From Verticillium longisporum (Eukaryota; Ascomycota; Sordariomycetes; Glomerellales; Plectosphaerellaceae), in the NCBI GenBank assembly GCA_019188255.1, contig JAETXT010000003.1, forward strand, positions 1,984,001-2,048,000: a stretch of DNA of 64,000 nucleotides, read 5' to 3'. Both the position numbers and the translations under genes were made by a program. The notes beneath the pieces were generated by a model, which saw only the letters and a program-made list of their open reading frames with translations, did not search any database and had not been told where the DNA came from. Of the stretch, positions 1 through 14,500 are shown piece after piece (positions within the stretch are counted from its first letter, which is position 1; each line of letters begins with the position of its first letter).

Positions 1-3000
1 CACGAAGTGAGTGGGCTGGTGTCAGAACAAAAGGGACGACACACGACGAAGCAGGCGCCTGCGTTTCCCTTGGCGCGATCAAAGAAATGCGCATCGGATG
101 ACGATGGCATTTCCCTCTCACCATGCGACAGTCGATGGCCCTCGAGTTCTGATCTCATCAGGCAGCCAGTCGGTCGAGCATGCCCAGACCACACACACAA
201 ATGTGCTCGCCATGGTGCCAGATTTGGATGCGTTTCTCTTTTCCATGGGTCCATAGGCCGCCGTCGTCGGTTGCAGCGCTGACGGCTCGGAAACAGCGGC
301 GGCTTCGTACAGGCTGCAGGGCCCGATCGAGGAAAGAGGGTCGCAGGCAAAGGCCCGCTGACGGCCAACCAAGGACCATGTCGGCGGCAGCGCGGTAACC
401 TGGGGGCGCAGAAGAGGATGGTAGCACGACTGGCTCGTCAGGGTTCCCTTGGGGACCACCAGAAACAAGCGGCAGACTGACGATGGCCAAGCTGTCGTTT
501 GGGGGGGGAGCAATCACCAGGCCCAGCGAGGTAAACTCAGGCTCGCATCATCGGCAGGGCAAGCCAAACATCGTCTTGGGGCGTGAGGCCTCTGGGGAAG
601 CAGCAATGTGCGATCGCAGGGCCGGGGCAGTGCAGGTCTGGAAAGGTCTCGGGCCGCGAGAAATGAGAGGATGTCGTGAAGCGCCGGGCCTTTGTCGTCG
701 CCACCACTGGCCATTCCCCAGCAGGCAGACCTCATTGAGAGGCCACGGTGAGACGAGGTCCTTTTCGTGGCAAGCGCTTGAGTGGTTGAAAGAGGCACTG
801 AGTGGATGGCAGTACGGAGTCACCAGGGGCAGGGCTGGCGTTTCGGTTGTTCAAAGGAGGTTGTTCTTGGTTGCTCATGTTGAGGTCTGTAGCCGCGCAG
901 TCGAAACGCGCGCGCTTGATTCGTTCAGGGCGCCCCGAATTAGATGCGCCCCGCTTTTGCCGGTGCCGTCGGGCTGCGCTGGGGACGACGCTCTTGCCGG
1001 GCGCTGGGGATGCTCTTGCCGGGCGCTGTGGACGCTCTTGCCTACCTTAGGGCCGGCATTGTGGGGCTCAAGCCGATCATGTTCCGTGGAAAAATGCCTG
1101 ATGAGGCAGCCAGTTGGGCTCTGGCACCTGACCTGCCTGACCTGACTGTGACTGGCCTGCCAGGAAAAGACGGAAAGACGGAAAGTCCCGACAAAAAAGA
1201 CAAGCCTCGGCTAAAGCCACACCGCTCATCGCCCCAGCCACATACGAGTCTCGAAAGCACGCAATGGGAGGCCCAAACAGGAAACCAAAGCCTGTGCCAA
1301 GTTTTCTCCCCCAAAGAAAGAGTCACAAGACCATGCCCAGAGTTCACCGCAACAACGCAAACAATAGGCCGCTAGGTTATTCGTATCATTCTCACTCAGG
1401 CCCCTCACTCAGCGCACGCCCTCCCTGCGAACAGCAACAAACTCCAGCCCGCCCCGAACCCAACCGCCCCCAAGCAGCAGAGCAAGCGAGAGAGATAGAG
1501 AGAGAGAGAAAACGAGAGGCTCTCGGACAGAGCCACTCCACCACCACCACCCCGGGAGCAAATCACATGGCTGAACCGGCCTCGAACAAGGGCATTGTTC
1601 GACAGGGTCCTCGAGCCACTGTGCAACATACGCAACGACATTCGCTGGCCGCACAACCAGCCTAAGGGCCCTTAGCCTCCACCAGTCTGGGCTGCTACGT
1701 CGATCATCCTGGGACCTGGATTCACGTGGACCTTTTTCTTGCTCCCTCACGGCTCGGAAGCCTCATCTTGTCAAGGGGGAGGGGGGTGAATCAACGATTG
1801 ATTGCCTGATTCCCGTTCTTTTTTTTTTTCCCTTCCCCCTTGCCAGACATGAGGCAATTATCATAACGCTCGTGTGAGTCTCTGTGTCGTCCTCGAGAAA
1901 CCAGGGGGCCTGGCTGGCCGGCTGGATGGGGGCCCCTCGGGCGGTGAGGCGAGAGGACAGGTGACCTCGTCGGGAATCGAAGTGGGAGTCACGAAATGCG
2001 TCGGCGACCTCTGCGGAGGCGAACCTTGGGCTGACTGATACGCGGTCAAGGCATTCTTCCCCCGTGCCAGCCTGCGTGTGAACGAGCCCTGATGTTCCCT
2101 GGTCTGGCGAGCGCCGCCGGCCAGGGGTGTCTCATTCGCTCAGTGACGGCCCGGGCCCGAGGACCCCACGGCGGGCCGCACGTAGTTTCGGAGGCGAAGG
2201 GGGGGGGGGTGCCTCCCAGTCGCCACGCCGGACAGAGCTCCGCGTCATCTTGAAGGGCGCTGTCTTGTGACTTTGGATGCATTCGCGCAGGTGACTCGAA
2301 TCGTAATGCTGCTGTGCTGGCACTTGAGCGGGCCCTCGCTTGATGACTGGTCGACAGACAGGCTGGCGTGCAGTGTAGGCTGCTCTGGCCTGCAGTGACG
2401 GGAGAGCCCTGCCTAACACAGAATGCAGGGTACCACAGCAATCTAGCGATGGCCTTGAGCTCTCTCAGGCTGCTGACCCTGCCATTCAATACGCTGTAGT
2501 GCACTGTGAACCACTACAAGCCAAACTCACGTGATATCCTCAGGTCTGCTGCAACACACACACCATGCTCACGACGGCACGGAAAGACGTGTGAATTTAA
2601 CTCGTTTGGGTATTCCTATCTGCTTCTAAAAAGCGCCAGCCCCAAAGAACCCACCGGGGATCTCTACGCATCAAGCTCTGCCGGCAAGAAGTCATCCCAT
2701 CCAGTGGTTCCCGTCATCCAAGCCTCATCCCGTCCTCATCCCCAACGCCCACACTCACATGGAGAAAATAACCCAATGCTGCCGCCTCTCTCTTTGCCCG
2801 GGATAAACAAAACGAAAAAAAGGTATCCAGCGCCCGTGTCCATGCAATGGTCTCCAGCGAACGTAGTAACCCCCCCCTTGCAAAGCGGAAGCAGTAGAGA
2901 AGAGAAGCAGTTGACCGGCTTCGAGCTTCCGTGGTTCATCCCGCATGATTCGTCCCGTTCGTCCGTCCTGTCCATCGCAACGGCAGCCAAGCCCAGCTGC

Positions 3001-3412
3001 CCCGTGCGTCCCTTCAAGGGGTGTCGATGCCCTTCAAGGGATATGTGTTTTGTGTTTGTGAAGAAGTAGGTGTCAAGTAGGTGTGTGTTGTGTGTGTCCA
3101 AATGATCCAAGTATCGCTAGTCGTTTCTCTTGCCTCGCGGCAATCCCTCTATTAAAAAAAAAGTGAAACCAGGTGGTTTACGGTGTTCGAATCTGCGGCA
3201 CCCTGTCCATCCATGGGATGGAAGGGGAAGGATCGGGGGAACCCTCCTCAGCCGCGTCGGTTTAATAATAAATGTAATGGTGACATAATGTCAAACAAAT
3301 AATGGGAATTGCGTTCAAAAAGAAAATCAAAACGTATGAGGAGCAGAGAGCACCGAGACGGTACACAATGCGAGATGGAAGAAAAACGGGACTGAGCAGA
3401 AACCCAGCACAG
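1..3412. other. Gene-free region downstream of pro1
   Basis: No reading frame here looks like a real protein. The longest ORF (483-1145, 220 aa) is rich in Arg, Cys and Trp with no domain pattern, and its antisense frames are equally open, as expected of GC-rich non-coding DNA. The sequence is locally simple: a GA stretch near 1490-1512, homopolymers of T near 1820 and A near 3154, and G runs near 505 and 2200. The last few hundred bases before 3413 would hold the pro1 3' UTR, because that gene ends here on the minus strand. Confidence 0.6.
990..1042. repeat. 22-bp direct tandem repeat, about 2.4 copies
   Basis: The nonamer GCTCTTGCC recurs at 990, 1012 and 1034, a constant spacing of 22 bp. 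It is followed each time by GGGCGCTG or the truncated end of the array. Short imperfect minisatellite in non-coding DNA. Confidence 0.75.
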
Positions 3413-5653
3413 CTAGATCAGCAAAAAGTCCCATCCCTTCATCTGCATGACATCCCTCCAGTGGATGTACGGTACCACCTCGGGCGCGGCAACAGCAGCG
3501 TTCGACCCGGGGCTGCCGGCGGCGCTGAGGCACGGGCTCTGCTTGATGGTGGCGGTCTGGTGCCAGACCTCGCGCAGCAGGGACGCGACGCGACCGAAGG
3601 AACCCATGACGGCAAGGTCGCCGAGCTCAGCAACGCGGTCCTCGAAGAAGCAGCGGAATGAGCTGTCGGGGAGACTGACGGAACCACCGACGAGATAGAT
3701 CCAGACGAGGCTGCGGTCAAAGCCGGCGGGACCGGCAGGAATGTGCTGTAGGACGGTGGTGAGCTTCTCAACGAGGCCGACGCAAGAGGGCTGGGCCGGG
3801 TTGAAGCCGGGCACGAGGCTGCAGAGGTAGATGCGCGCGGCGAGGCGGAAGGCCGTTGTGAGGTTGCGGGAGAGCTGCTTGGGGGAGAGTGTGCCCGAGG
3901 CGTTAAAGGGGAGCTTGGGGCTCGTGTCGCCAACCTCGGTCAGGCCGATCTGCTCGCCAAGTGCGTGGACGTGCTGGCAGAGGGTGATGTCGTCCATGCC
4001 CTCGCGCTTGAGAGCCTCGAGGCAGGCAATCTCGGAGATGAGGTACATGACGCGATCCTCACAGCCCATGAGCTCGCGGAGACCGAGGCTGGGGTTGGTG
4101 GGTGACAGATGCTTCTCGCGGTACGTGTGGGCAAAGGTCGGGGCCTGGCCCTGCATCGTGGCGCCGAGAATGTCAATCCACGCCGTCAGGGTCATGTTGA
4201 AGGGGGTCTGAACGGGCGTCTCGTCAGAAACGAGACGAGGAAGATCAAGCTTCTGCACGAGGCTGATGGCAGCCTGGAAGTGCTGGTGCCAGGGGATGTC
4301 AGGAAGGGCATCGTCGAAGCGGCCGACGACACACTGGAAGAAGATGAGGCCGAGCGCAGCCTCGAGAATCTGCTGATGGTTCTCATCGCGGTTGAGGGCT
4401 TCGCATAGCGCCGAGATGGTTGCGTAGCGGTGGCGCATGATGTCGTGGTCAATCTCCTCCGCCGGCAGGTTCATGGTCGCCTTGTAGTGCTGCGCGGCGA
4501 TGCTCAGGCAGCAGTGCAGGTAGCCTTGGTTGTTCTGCAGGGCAGGGAGGATGAGATCGGAGCCGACAGAACCGTGCTGGTTGGACTCGAGGATGGGGAA
4601 GATGGTGGGCAGGACAAACTGAATGAAGTGATCCAGCAGGCGCTGGTCGTTCTCGTCAAGCTCAATGGCGACTTGCCTGTTGGGCATGGAAGGGCCGTGT
4701 GAGAAGTCGAAGAAGTTGAGGTTCAACGTCTCCTCGCTAAGAGACTCCTTGCGCTCCGAGTAGACCTGCTCGGTCCACTCGCCACCCTCAAGGGGAACAG
4801 ACGAGGGCAGAATGGTGCCTGGTGGCGGGGGCGTGTGGAAGGTGCTGAAGGTGGAAATGTGCGACTCGCGGAGGGTTGGCACGTCGTTCATGTACACCTG
4901 TCTTTCCGTCTTGACATCAACCTCGTACGGCGAAGGGAAGGCGCCGAACATGAAGTCCTGGTGCATCTGAGGATGGAATCCATACTCAGAGCCGAGGGTG
5001 GGCGGGCTGTTGAAGTTGAAGGGGTTGGAGAAGTGCGAGTCGATGGAGGCAGAACGGGTGCGGTCGAGCGGATCGGAGAAGGTGGCCGAGGTGGGCAGCG
5101 AGTGCGACAGACCGGGAGGCGAGTTGACGGAAGTCTGGATAGTGTGCGACGCCTTCTCGGAGAGCTTCTTGCGCTTGATAATCATCTTGATGTCGTCCTT
5201 GTGCTTTCTTCGCGCATCGTTGTTGCTCCACCACATCGGCCTCTTGTACTCGCACTGCAAGCCGAGGTGTTTGCAGGCGGTGCAGTGGGGTGTGCCTTCA
5301 TCGCACTTCTTTCGTCGCAGTCTGCAGGTGTAGCAGCCTAAAGTGGAAAAGAGTCAGTTTGCAAAGTCCCGTGAATATGATCATGAAAGTGCAAGTCGAA
5401 GTATCCGTATGAGAGTGAAGGGGGAGGGGATGCCCGTAAGACGAGCTCGGTGTAAGTGGAACAGCCGTGCGGAGGACAATGGAGCTCGCGTACCTGTTCT
5501 TGAACGACGGTGCATCTGTGCTTTTGATTTGGGTGTGGCATTGTTGGCCTTGGAGGCCGATTTGGCCTTTGCAGACTGAGCAGCTGCCATCTTGACTGGA
5601 GGAGCTGGTCTCGCGAAGTCGCCTCGAAGGTGGTTGGGGGATAGTGTTGACAT
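3413..5653 (-). CDS. pro1: PRO1/ADV-1-type Zn(II)2Cys6 transcription factor (sexual development)
   Basis: Two exons: 5653-5494 and 5337-3413, with intron 5493-5338 (donor GTACGC, acceptor TTTAG). The spliced protein is about 694 aa. The splice rebuilds a Zn2Cys6 binuclear cluster at residues 55-82 with Cys at 55, 58, 65, 72, 75 and 82 (C-X2-C-X6-C-X6-C-X2-C-X6-C), preceded by MHRRSRTG and followed by the strongly conserved EYKRPMWWSNNDARRK segment and a basic stretch IIKRKKLSEK. The rest is a Ser/Pro-rich linker and a C-terminal fungal transcription-factor regulatory region. This arrangement is characteristic of PRO1 (Sordaria macrospora) / ADV-1 (Neurospora) and the NosA/RosA family, nuclear regulators of fruiting-body development, hyphal fusion and cell-wall integrity genes. 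The start at 5653 gives the longest in-frame N-terminus; a second Met lies at residue 22. It is isolated, with gene deserts on both sides. Confidence 0.93.
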
Positions 5654-6362
5654 TTGTACCCTCCTTCAAGTATGTCCTCTCGCGATAGAGGGTGCGGTGC
5701 CTGGACTGGGAGCGACAAGGAGCTCGGGGTCCTGTGCTGGGGTGGAGGGAGGGGGGGGGGCTACGGGTCGACAGGTGTGTGTGGAGAGCACGGAGAGGCA
5801 GGCGGACGAGGGCCGTCGACCAGCAAGCAGGGGGTGGAGGGGGGTGGGGGTGTGCAGGACCGGTGATACCGTGTGGTGCCGGGATCAGATGACACTGTGC
5901 CTCGAGAGAGTCGAGGTTGGACTTGAGTCGGTGCTGGGGTAGCAGAGGGAAAAAGGCGAGAGCAGGGGGGCTTTGGCCTTTGGGCTTCCGAGATTCAGTC
6001 CAGACCAGGGCCAAGGCAGAAAAAGACGGGATGGGGTTTTGTCGTCTCTGCACTGTCGTTCGTCCTCGGAGTCTGATTGAGCACAGACTGGAGTGATCAC
6101 ACGGAGGGTTTGCCGTCTCTTGTTTGAGTTATGCGGTCGCGCACCTGTCGTCAATGACTCGTCGAGAGCCGTTGATTGATGTCGTGGATGGGATATTAGA
6201 TGATCTGAAGGCGAAGCAAATCGTCGTCCGTAGCAGTTCGTCTGGCGAATGCTAGTGGTTCGTCGCGCAGCGGCGGAGAAATACGTCCAAGGAATGACTG
6301 GATCCGAGCAAGTCCGGCTTGCTGTTCACTGAAAAATGTTGTTGAGTTGGGCGGTGAGAGAG

Positions 6363-6440
6363 GTGGGCGGTGGTCCGCGGGAAGGGGGGGAACTGTCGGA
6401 GAGGGAGGAGAAAGAGAGAGAGGGAGAGGGAGAGAAACGA
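6363..6440. repeat. GA-rich microsatellite upstream of pro1
   Basis: Nearly pure purine tract (GGGAGAGG/GAGAGAGAGGG type) on the plus strand, that is, a CT-rich tract in the orientation of pro1 transcription. Such pyrimidine tracts are frequent in fungal promoters and 5' leaders. Confidence 0.6.
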
Positions 6441-9400
6441 CACTTGGATCACAAATCCTACTTGTTGACCTTCTTCAAGCCAGAGGAGAGGGAGGCTCAG
6501 GAACCGGTCATGGTGTTGAGGAGCCGAAGCCTTATATTGTGGCCGCCATGTCGAAGGCCAACTCTTTTCTTAGCCAGCCAGCAGCCCAGTTGGGCAGACG
6601 CATCTGTGAACGACGTAGACTATTGCAGCGATGTTGCTAATTTTGGGTACACCCCGATGGTCGATGGTCGATTCCCACTGCGCTGCCCGCAGAAAGCACG
6701 AGCACGAGGCAGGCACACACAGAAGAGGAGTGGATGGGCACGGCAGACCACAAGGCGGGACCCGTCGTGTGAGTGTGTGTGATCCAGATTCGAACGTTGT
6801 GCGCTTACAGCCGCCAATGAGGAGAGGCTGCCAAACTTGGTCGCACCCATCCTGGGAGCTAGACCAGATTCGTTGCCTGCCTTGCATCCGTCTTGCTGCT
6901 GGCAAGTGGCAGGCCCCGCTTTGAGAGAGGTGGAAGAAGGCGTTCGGTCGAAGAGAGTGTGGCAGCACGGTCCCGGGGTAGGGGACAAGGGTGTATCCTC
7001 ACTCGCAAGTGAGTCCTGGACGCGGTTCAGCGACTAAAAGCTGTGAGGATGCGCAGGTGGAGAGGTGGGATACCACATCGGGCAGTTCCTCTAGCAGAGC
7101 GGCCCACTTGCCAAAGGCCCGCTTGCCAAAAGGTAGATTCGAGGGAGTGTGGAACTCGTTCCGGAGCTCTTCCTGAGGAGGCCATCGGGAGATCTGGGGC
7201 TGATGATCCAGGGCAAGCAACGGCCGGGCAGCGCAAGACGAGGCAAACGCGACGACTCTGGTTGAAGGAGCGAAGAGTCCTCGAGGTCTTGGGCCTGAGC
7301 CGCCCGCCGAGAGGCTCCTCGACCCCCGAAGCAGGCAGGATCAACACTGATCGCCCATCTCGGATAGCAGGTGAACACTGGACGAAGAAGGGTGAATGCG
7401 TCTACTGCGCTAGGACAGCTTCAGTACCGTGGCACATCTCTCCGCGGCGATGATCGTTGAGGAGCCGCCTTCTGCCCAACCAAGATCAAAACTGTCTAGA
7501 ACCAACAGCATGCGCCGGCTCGTCTGTGCGGCTGGCTACCATGGGCATGACATGCTGCGGAGACAAGCGAGGCCATACGTATTCAGCACGGGCAGCACAG
7601 TTGGCGCAGGCCCTGTCTTGTTCCTGACGATGATGTGCGCCGAGGGGCGGGAAGCAACAGGCAGCTTGGAGTCATTCTGGGAACGGAGACGCCTGTACGC
7701 TGTATGCTGTACGGTGCATGCAGCAAAAAAGACGCACAGGCATTTTTGGCCCCTCTCTTCGGATGGGGGAGAGCATGGATTTCTTTTTCGTCCCATAGCT
7801 AGCTTCGTGGGTAAGTATACGTACAGCAGTCAGCAAGGGGGGGTGAGTACTGTATGCTGTAAGGGGAGGCTTGCAGTCGTGGTGCTGAGTGACCATGCTG
7901 TGCCCCCCCGGCCCTGCGCATCAAGAGGCTGTAGCACGTCAGTTGGCTGAGAAGAGTCTCCTGTTGTCGTTCTGTACTGGGCGTCTGCCGACGGGCTGAT
8001 GATCGGATGTTTGCCCATTCTTCCTGTCAGCCTAGCATGCTCCTATCTCTCATGTCTGTTGAGTCCGGAGACAGCCGCCAGTGTCTCACGAGGCAGAAAG
8101 GGGAATCGAGCGTCCCTAACTCGAATGCCGACGGGAGCCATGCGGTAGTGGTGGCTTTGTGGTAATTTGACCGTATTGATGTTCAGGTGTTGAGTCGAGA
8201 AACAATAGGGCTTCCAGAATCAGTCCAAACACCAATCAAAATTCAGAGAATGGTGGTCAACGACAGGATTGGTCAAAAAGACAAGGCAAGCCAGCCAGTC
8301 AGAGGTCGCTCATGGTGTGGCTGGGCGAGTCAGCAGGCCTGGGCGTACGACTCGGAAGGACAAAGAGGGGAAATGATAGCCCTGGTAACAACTTGGTACA
8401 TACATGTAGTAACAATCGACAACGAGTGAGAGGTGACGGTAGGTACGTCGTCATGTGTATTGCAGTACGTCGAGCTCTGCGGCCGGCTGGGGCACGCAAT
8501 CAAGTACCGTCCAAGCCCTGGCCATGTCGCGAGCGAAGGAGAGACAGGGGTGGGGGGTAAAGGGTCTGCAAGCTGTGCTTCTGGTGGTCGGGAATGGCTG
8601 CCCTTGGCCTCTGGCTGGTGTCGCTGGCGTTGCTGGCCCGACAGCCGGTCGAGTCGACTTTCTTTGTTCAAACCGCCCGGTCGAGAGGGGGATGGAGGGG
8701 AAGGGCAAAGAAAGCCAGAAGCGAGCGACATGGGGGGCTTTGGGCGAAGATTTGGCGAGGAGCGGGGTTGTGCGGATAATGATTGGGCCGGGCCATGTGA
8801 CGACTTGTCGGCTCGTGCAGAAGCGGTAGGGGCCGCGGGACCAACCGATTCTAGCGCCTGTGATGCTTGCGCATGTCTTCGCATGCCTGCAACTTGTCTT
8901 GTCTGCCAAGTCTGCCTCCCCCCATGCTAGGACGATGCTGACAGGGATTCAAGCTCAAGTAGGAAGGGCTGCTTCCGATCTCGATTGGCTCGTGCCGTGA
9001 GATCGCGCATCAATATTTACAAGGGTCAGCTTGACAAGCTCGGCCCTCGCACCCAAGCTTGCGCCAATGAGACGAAAGACTTGACCTGAGAGGAAGCTGA
9101 ACAGCAACGGCAGAGGGGGAGCTGCATGGTGCCACAGCTCGCGCTCCTTGCCAGCCACACTTGTGCTGTGCTCGACTGGTTGTACATGGATTTCGATTGC
9201 CTGCTACAATCTGCTATCTGCTTTCATAAATGACAACCTACACAGGTCCTGGCAGAAGAAGAATGTCTCGACAAGGCATTGTGTCAATTCGTCCTGAGAA
9301 CAAAGCAAATCCAGAATTCCGAGACGTCGACTTAGAGTGTGGCTCTTGCGCTTCTCGTCCGGCCCCAGTAGCAGCACGCTGCACGGGGGCTAACCGGCTT

Positions 9401-11477
9401 CTCGTAGCATAATAGCCGCCCAATTTTGGCCGGCCGGTCATCACACAATTAGCCCTCGCACTATTGAAACCTACATACTTGCCCGCCTGACTGTCTCTCC
9501 AACTGGGCTAATTTTGGATTTCGGTGCCGGACAAACGCCGTAGTCGCTCACACACAGACTCGCTCACACACACCCACACTCTCACCGTACCTCACCACAC
9601 CTCACCGCGCGTAAAGTGAAGGCCATGATGCACTTCGGCGGCTAACCCACCAGGCGATGAGATTGAGATCCTATTTTTAATTTACCCTAGTATCTGCAAC
9701 CATTTACCACATCTTCCGATCTTGCGGTTTCCATCGTTATGCCATGCGGCCAACCTCGATGCTGACGTAACATTGGAGGGTTAATTCTTGCTCTTGCGCT
9801 TCCCTCGCCTGCCCAACACCACCTGCCGACGTTCCAGGTAGTCATGCTCCCTGGGTGCAACCCCAACAGTTGTTGCCTCGCTCTCCCCCACGGCTTCTTC
9901 TTCCTTACTACCTTACATATACATCCGACGACTATTCGGCCGACCACACCACCAGGTCTTGTTGATTGATTGCCATCGAGCTGACGGGCTGGCCACCGTT
10001 TCATTGGGGGCCAACCGGATGGCGCTCACCATCTCCATCTCTTCACCCCGACAGGGTTGTTGAGCTCCCTCCTCGAGACGCCTGCGTCTTCGTTTCCGAC
10101 ACCCACCACCAGATTATGTTTCTCTGCACGCCATCAGGCATACATGTACCATATGTCATCTCATCTCTTCAAAATCCCATCATCACGCTCCTTTGGATAT
10201 CGTCCCAAGCAGCCACATCAATGCACCCAACACTATCGAGACGCGGCACACCAGTCAACGACCAGCAACGGTTGCTCAGCACAAGCCACTGTTTGCGCGG
10301 TCGTTGTTGGCATGAATCATTTCCCACCTTCGATACGACAGCAGCTAGGCAGTCCGGCTCAATTGCCGGCAACCCAAACATCTCGACTCGCCTTCAAAAG
10401 GAAGCCTGTGGGTGGCATTGGCCCAGTCTATGAGACCCAACGGACCTGCTCACTGATCTTCAGCTCCGGGCTTGGTTCCATGGCGTTGCCGTTGCTACGT
10501 TTGCGCAAAGCCTCATCGCAGGGCGCAATTTCCCGTCAACCGAATCCGTCGGCACACTGGACGATCGCAACCCTCACAGCAACATGTTCGCCTTGAGCCC
10601 CAGGCCAGCCCAGTCCAGCCCAATTCAGGGGCAGCAAGTGAGCCCTCTGTTGACTGACCGCGTATGACGCTCGTCCTTACTCAGCGATGGTAGACCCTGT
10701 CGCTGTAATCTCCATACTGAGCAATAGCGCATTGTGATGTGATGTGACTGTGATGTCTCTGCGCAACCCTGGCTCCCGCTCGCTCAACCCTGACAGCGTG
10801 CCTTGACAGAAGCAGAAATGCAGCACCTCCCCCCTTGACGACCTGTCTGTCGCAGAGGCGGGTCTTCCGGGTGGGACTGATCGTGGGCGCGGGCGGTGGT
10901 CCCGGCGCAGTCCCCCGAAGCCCCGGACCCCCGTCCGTCGCTGGACCCCCTTCTGCGCGACGCATCTCATCGAGAAACACTCGAACTATTGACGGCACAT
11001 CACCGCTTCTTCCCGGCGTGGCCCGCTCTGAGCTGATCGCAATCGCAGTCGTCTGTTCCGTCTCCTGTCGCGCCGCTGATGCTGGCCGACGAGGGTACAG
11101 TCTGGCATCTGGCAGGCAACGCGAAAGAAAGACAGGGAACCCCCAGTGGGTTCTGTGGTTACGGCCATCGAGCCGCACCTCGGCTCGAAAACACCGCAAC
11201 ACTAAGACTGCACACCACCTCACGGCAATCCACATCGTTTTCGGGCATCGGCTGTGGAGTTGGACCGGTCGAGCCAGATTGTCCGGAACTCTGCTGCGTT
11301 CACCTTCTGTCGCCGGGGGATCATCCTCCCCTCTTCTACTCCTTCAGGTAGGCCTAGGTAGGTACCTATTTTACCTAACTTCACCTCCCTCACCAGCCCC
11401 GCCCACAATTCCTGTCGCCTTGCCAACATGTGACAGCCACAGACGGCGATGCAATGCGCCGTGCCTCGCGAGTCAGA

Positions 11478-11527
11478 CAGCTAAGAGAGTTGCAAGAGGC
11501 ATCAGCTAAGAGAGTCGCATGAGGCAT
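11478..11527. repeat. 25-bp tandem duplication
   Basis: Two adjacent 25-bp units beginning CAGCTAAGAGAGT and ending GAGGCAT, at 11478-11502 and 11503-11527, differing at only two positions. It lies in non-coding sequence. Confidence 0.85.
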
Positions 11528-14500
11528 CATGGCGGTTCGAGCCCTCTAATCACCATCAGTAACAAAGTTTCTGCAATGGTACCGAACTATGCCCCCACAC
11601 TCTTCAGCAGCGGCACAAACCCGCCGCCTTGAGTTCTTAACAAAACGTGATAACGCCCACGATCCAGATGCCAAGGCGGTTGAGCGAACTGTGCCGTATA
11701 TGGTAGTCCTCACGGGCCACCCGTCGAGGGATGATGCATGTTCAAACCCCATGATCGGCCTGCTAGATTACCTGCAGCTCGCAGTCTCGCTCAGACCATC
11801 GTTCTTCTCCGCACGCCTACTGTACTGATGCACTGGGCTCCACTATGTGTGCATCTCGAGAACAAAGAAAATCGTACAGAAAGAGTGGCATATTTCAGGG
11901 TCCCGACAACGGTTGCATTAGGGTCCCCAGAACGTTCGTATAGGCTCTTCGGCTTGTGACGCATCATTTGCTTACCTGACAAGAGTCGACCATCCACCAC
12001 GCCAGGACGACGCAATTCACGCATTAGCCTGCCATCATGTGAGACGGGCGCGCGCAAATTAGACGGGACGACCTGTCGATTTCTCCCCCTCGTGCACGCC
12101 AGCACGAGATCCATCCAGGCCGTGGCCTTGCCTCTGTGAACGCAACGACGCGGGGGACTTTCCGTGTGAACAACCATCTTCCTTGTGATGACGGCGCTAT
12201 CCGTTGAAAAGAAGCTGGCAAGCGGGCTTGAGTGAGCTGCCAGATTCCATTTCCACCTCTAGCTCGACACCCCCTCCCTTCAAGACAGCTTAGCTCACGG
12301 AGTAGGTCGGGGAAACAGTTCAGTTATCGTAGACCGATCTGGTAGACAAGCAGGCTATCGAAGAGCTGAGAAGTATAGGGGGTGTGGATGTGCTGTGTGT
12401 GTTCACTGTGTACAGGAGACTGTGCTCCAGCCACACTGACCGGTCACTTTTCTTCCCTCTTGTCTCTGGCCCCGGTCCCTCATCCGCCGTTGTCCCCTCT
12501 GACGAGATTTACTACGCCTGGAATTTCGCCAGGATTGAGAGCATTGAACAGACGAGGTCATGAGAGGGGAAATGCCCCGACCCGCGATTCGATGCTGAGC
12601 CTCGGGCGTCGCCTTTCGGGTACGATCGGCGGGGACGAAAAGGGAAGTCTCAGACCCCGTCAATTGAAGCTGATTGATCTATGAACGAGCTTCCCATTTC
12701 TCCCACCCCTGTCTTCTTTCTCCAATCCGTGTCATGTGCTGTTCACCCTGACCAGTCCCCCATGGCGAAAGCGAGGCTCCGTCTTTCCTCACAAGCTGAC
12801 GCCCGCTGTGGCGTGGTTCGGATTCCAGCGCGCTGCTGCCACGAGCTCCCACTGAGACAAAGAGACACCACCCCCAGTGCTGTGGCACCTCAGGGAACAA
12901 ATGCCTGAGACATCTGGTCGCACCAGAGAACCCGCTCTTTGTCGGCAGACGGGATGCCGTGCCTCCATGAGGTCATCGAGGAACAACTAGGCACTGAACC
13001 CACCCGGCAGAGAAGTCGGTGAAGAAGCAAGAATTGGCACCTCAGCTGATGCGGCGTAGCTGCCCTTTTTTTTTTTTTTCCTTTCCTTCGTTTCGCTCAC
13101 TCTTTCGAGAAGGACTCGGCGCTTAGCCTCCATTCTCCCAGCCACCCCTCCCGCACTACCTGTACATGGGAAAAAAGCTACCGTGGTTTTTGTCCAACCC
13201 CGCCATGGCCATTTCTACAGAATTGTGCATCGCTTCAAGAAGAGGAAAGGCGGGATGGGGGGGAAAGGCAGCTAAGAAGGCATGGCAAGGGGGGGGGGCG
13301 TGTCTAAATGGGGGTGAAATAGAGGGGGGATTCACAGCACGCATTAGCGGGAACATGCCTTGCCATGCAGGCCACTGCAGCTCGTCGCACGGCCAAGGCA
13401 GGCGAGAATGGGGCTGGTACGGCGGGGGTTCTGGAGGACAGCCTCATGCGATTGTTGAGTCATCAGCGGAGGCTTCTCGCCTTGGTCGTCGTCGCGGCTT
13501 GCCTGGTGTGGACGAGTGGAGAAGGTCCGGTGCGTGGGCTTCTTCACCGATTCTTGACGACCTGCTGAGCAGGGTCCATGTCTGGGCTGGGATTTTTCGA
13601 GGAAGAAAGCCATTGCCTCGGCCTCGTGATGTGGCGGAGGGGAAGGGATGGAAAACGGCGTGGCGGCGCGGAAAAGCATCTTTCGGCGGGCTGTGTTGCC
13701 CGATGAGGACGGGGGTTGAATTACCCGAGGTCGGCGCGACTAGGCGGTCTGCTGGGAGTAAAGTATGGCGGAAAGGGTCACGTGTGTTAATACCGCTGAC
13801 TTGTGGAAGGTCGTCGAGATGTGGAAGGCATTTGATGTTCAGTAATGAGCATGCATGTTGGGTGTAGTTTGTGTTTGTTGAGTATTCCTAGCTTAAAAAG
13901 CTCCTGCTTTGGCCGTGGCGTTTCTCTGTAGGATCCGGATGTGAGCTGTCGTGTGGATAATAAGTTACATCGCCAAAGTCAGGCGGGAGAGGAGGGTGAC
14001 TTGGACGAGGTACCCGTACTATCGAATTCTCTTTAAGCGAATGTAATTTTCATGTCACTATGGTCGGAGCTGTTGGGATGGTATCGATTGGTTTCAATGG
14101 TGTATGGTAGGTAGCATCTATCGGAGCCTTTGCACGTAGGTGTGCCTGGCACTTACATCACTCGATGTTGCATTCCAAGCTGAACTTTTTGATGAAGCAA
14201 AGGAGAAGAGCCGAAGTTCTCTGAGTACTATGATGAGAAGTACTATGAGCATTGGAAATTTTGTCTTTAGCCACATATCGTGCTATCGCTTGTTACACGT
14301 TTGTATGCGCTGGTGATATAAGTCAGTTGGACGGATTGAATAGCTGCTCCGGCTACGTGTTGAGACTGGCCCCTTAGCACTGGATTGAGTGTTCTTGCTA
14401 GACATGGGGTCTTCCGGTAAGTTATGCGCAGCGATCTACTACGTAGTGACCTAGTAATTCCAGTCAGTCTGGCGGGTTGCTGACCCTCTTGGGTTTAGAA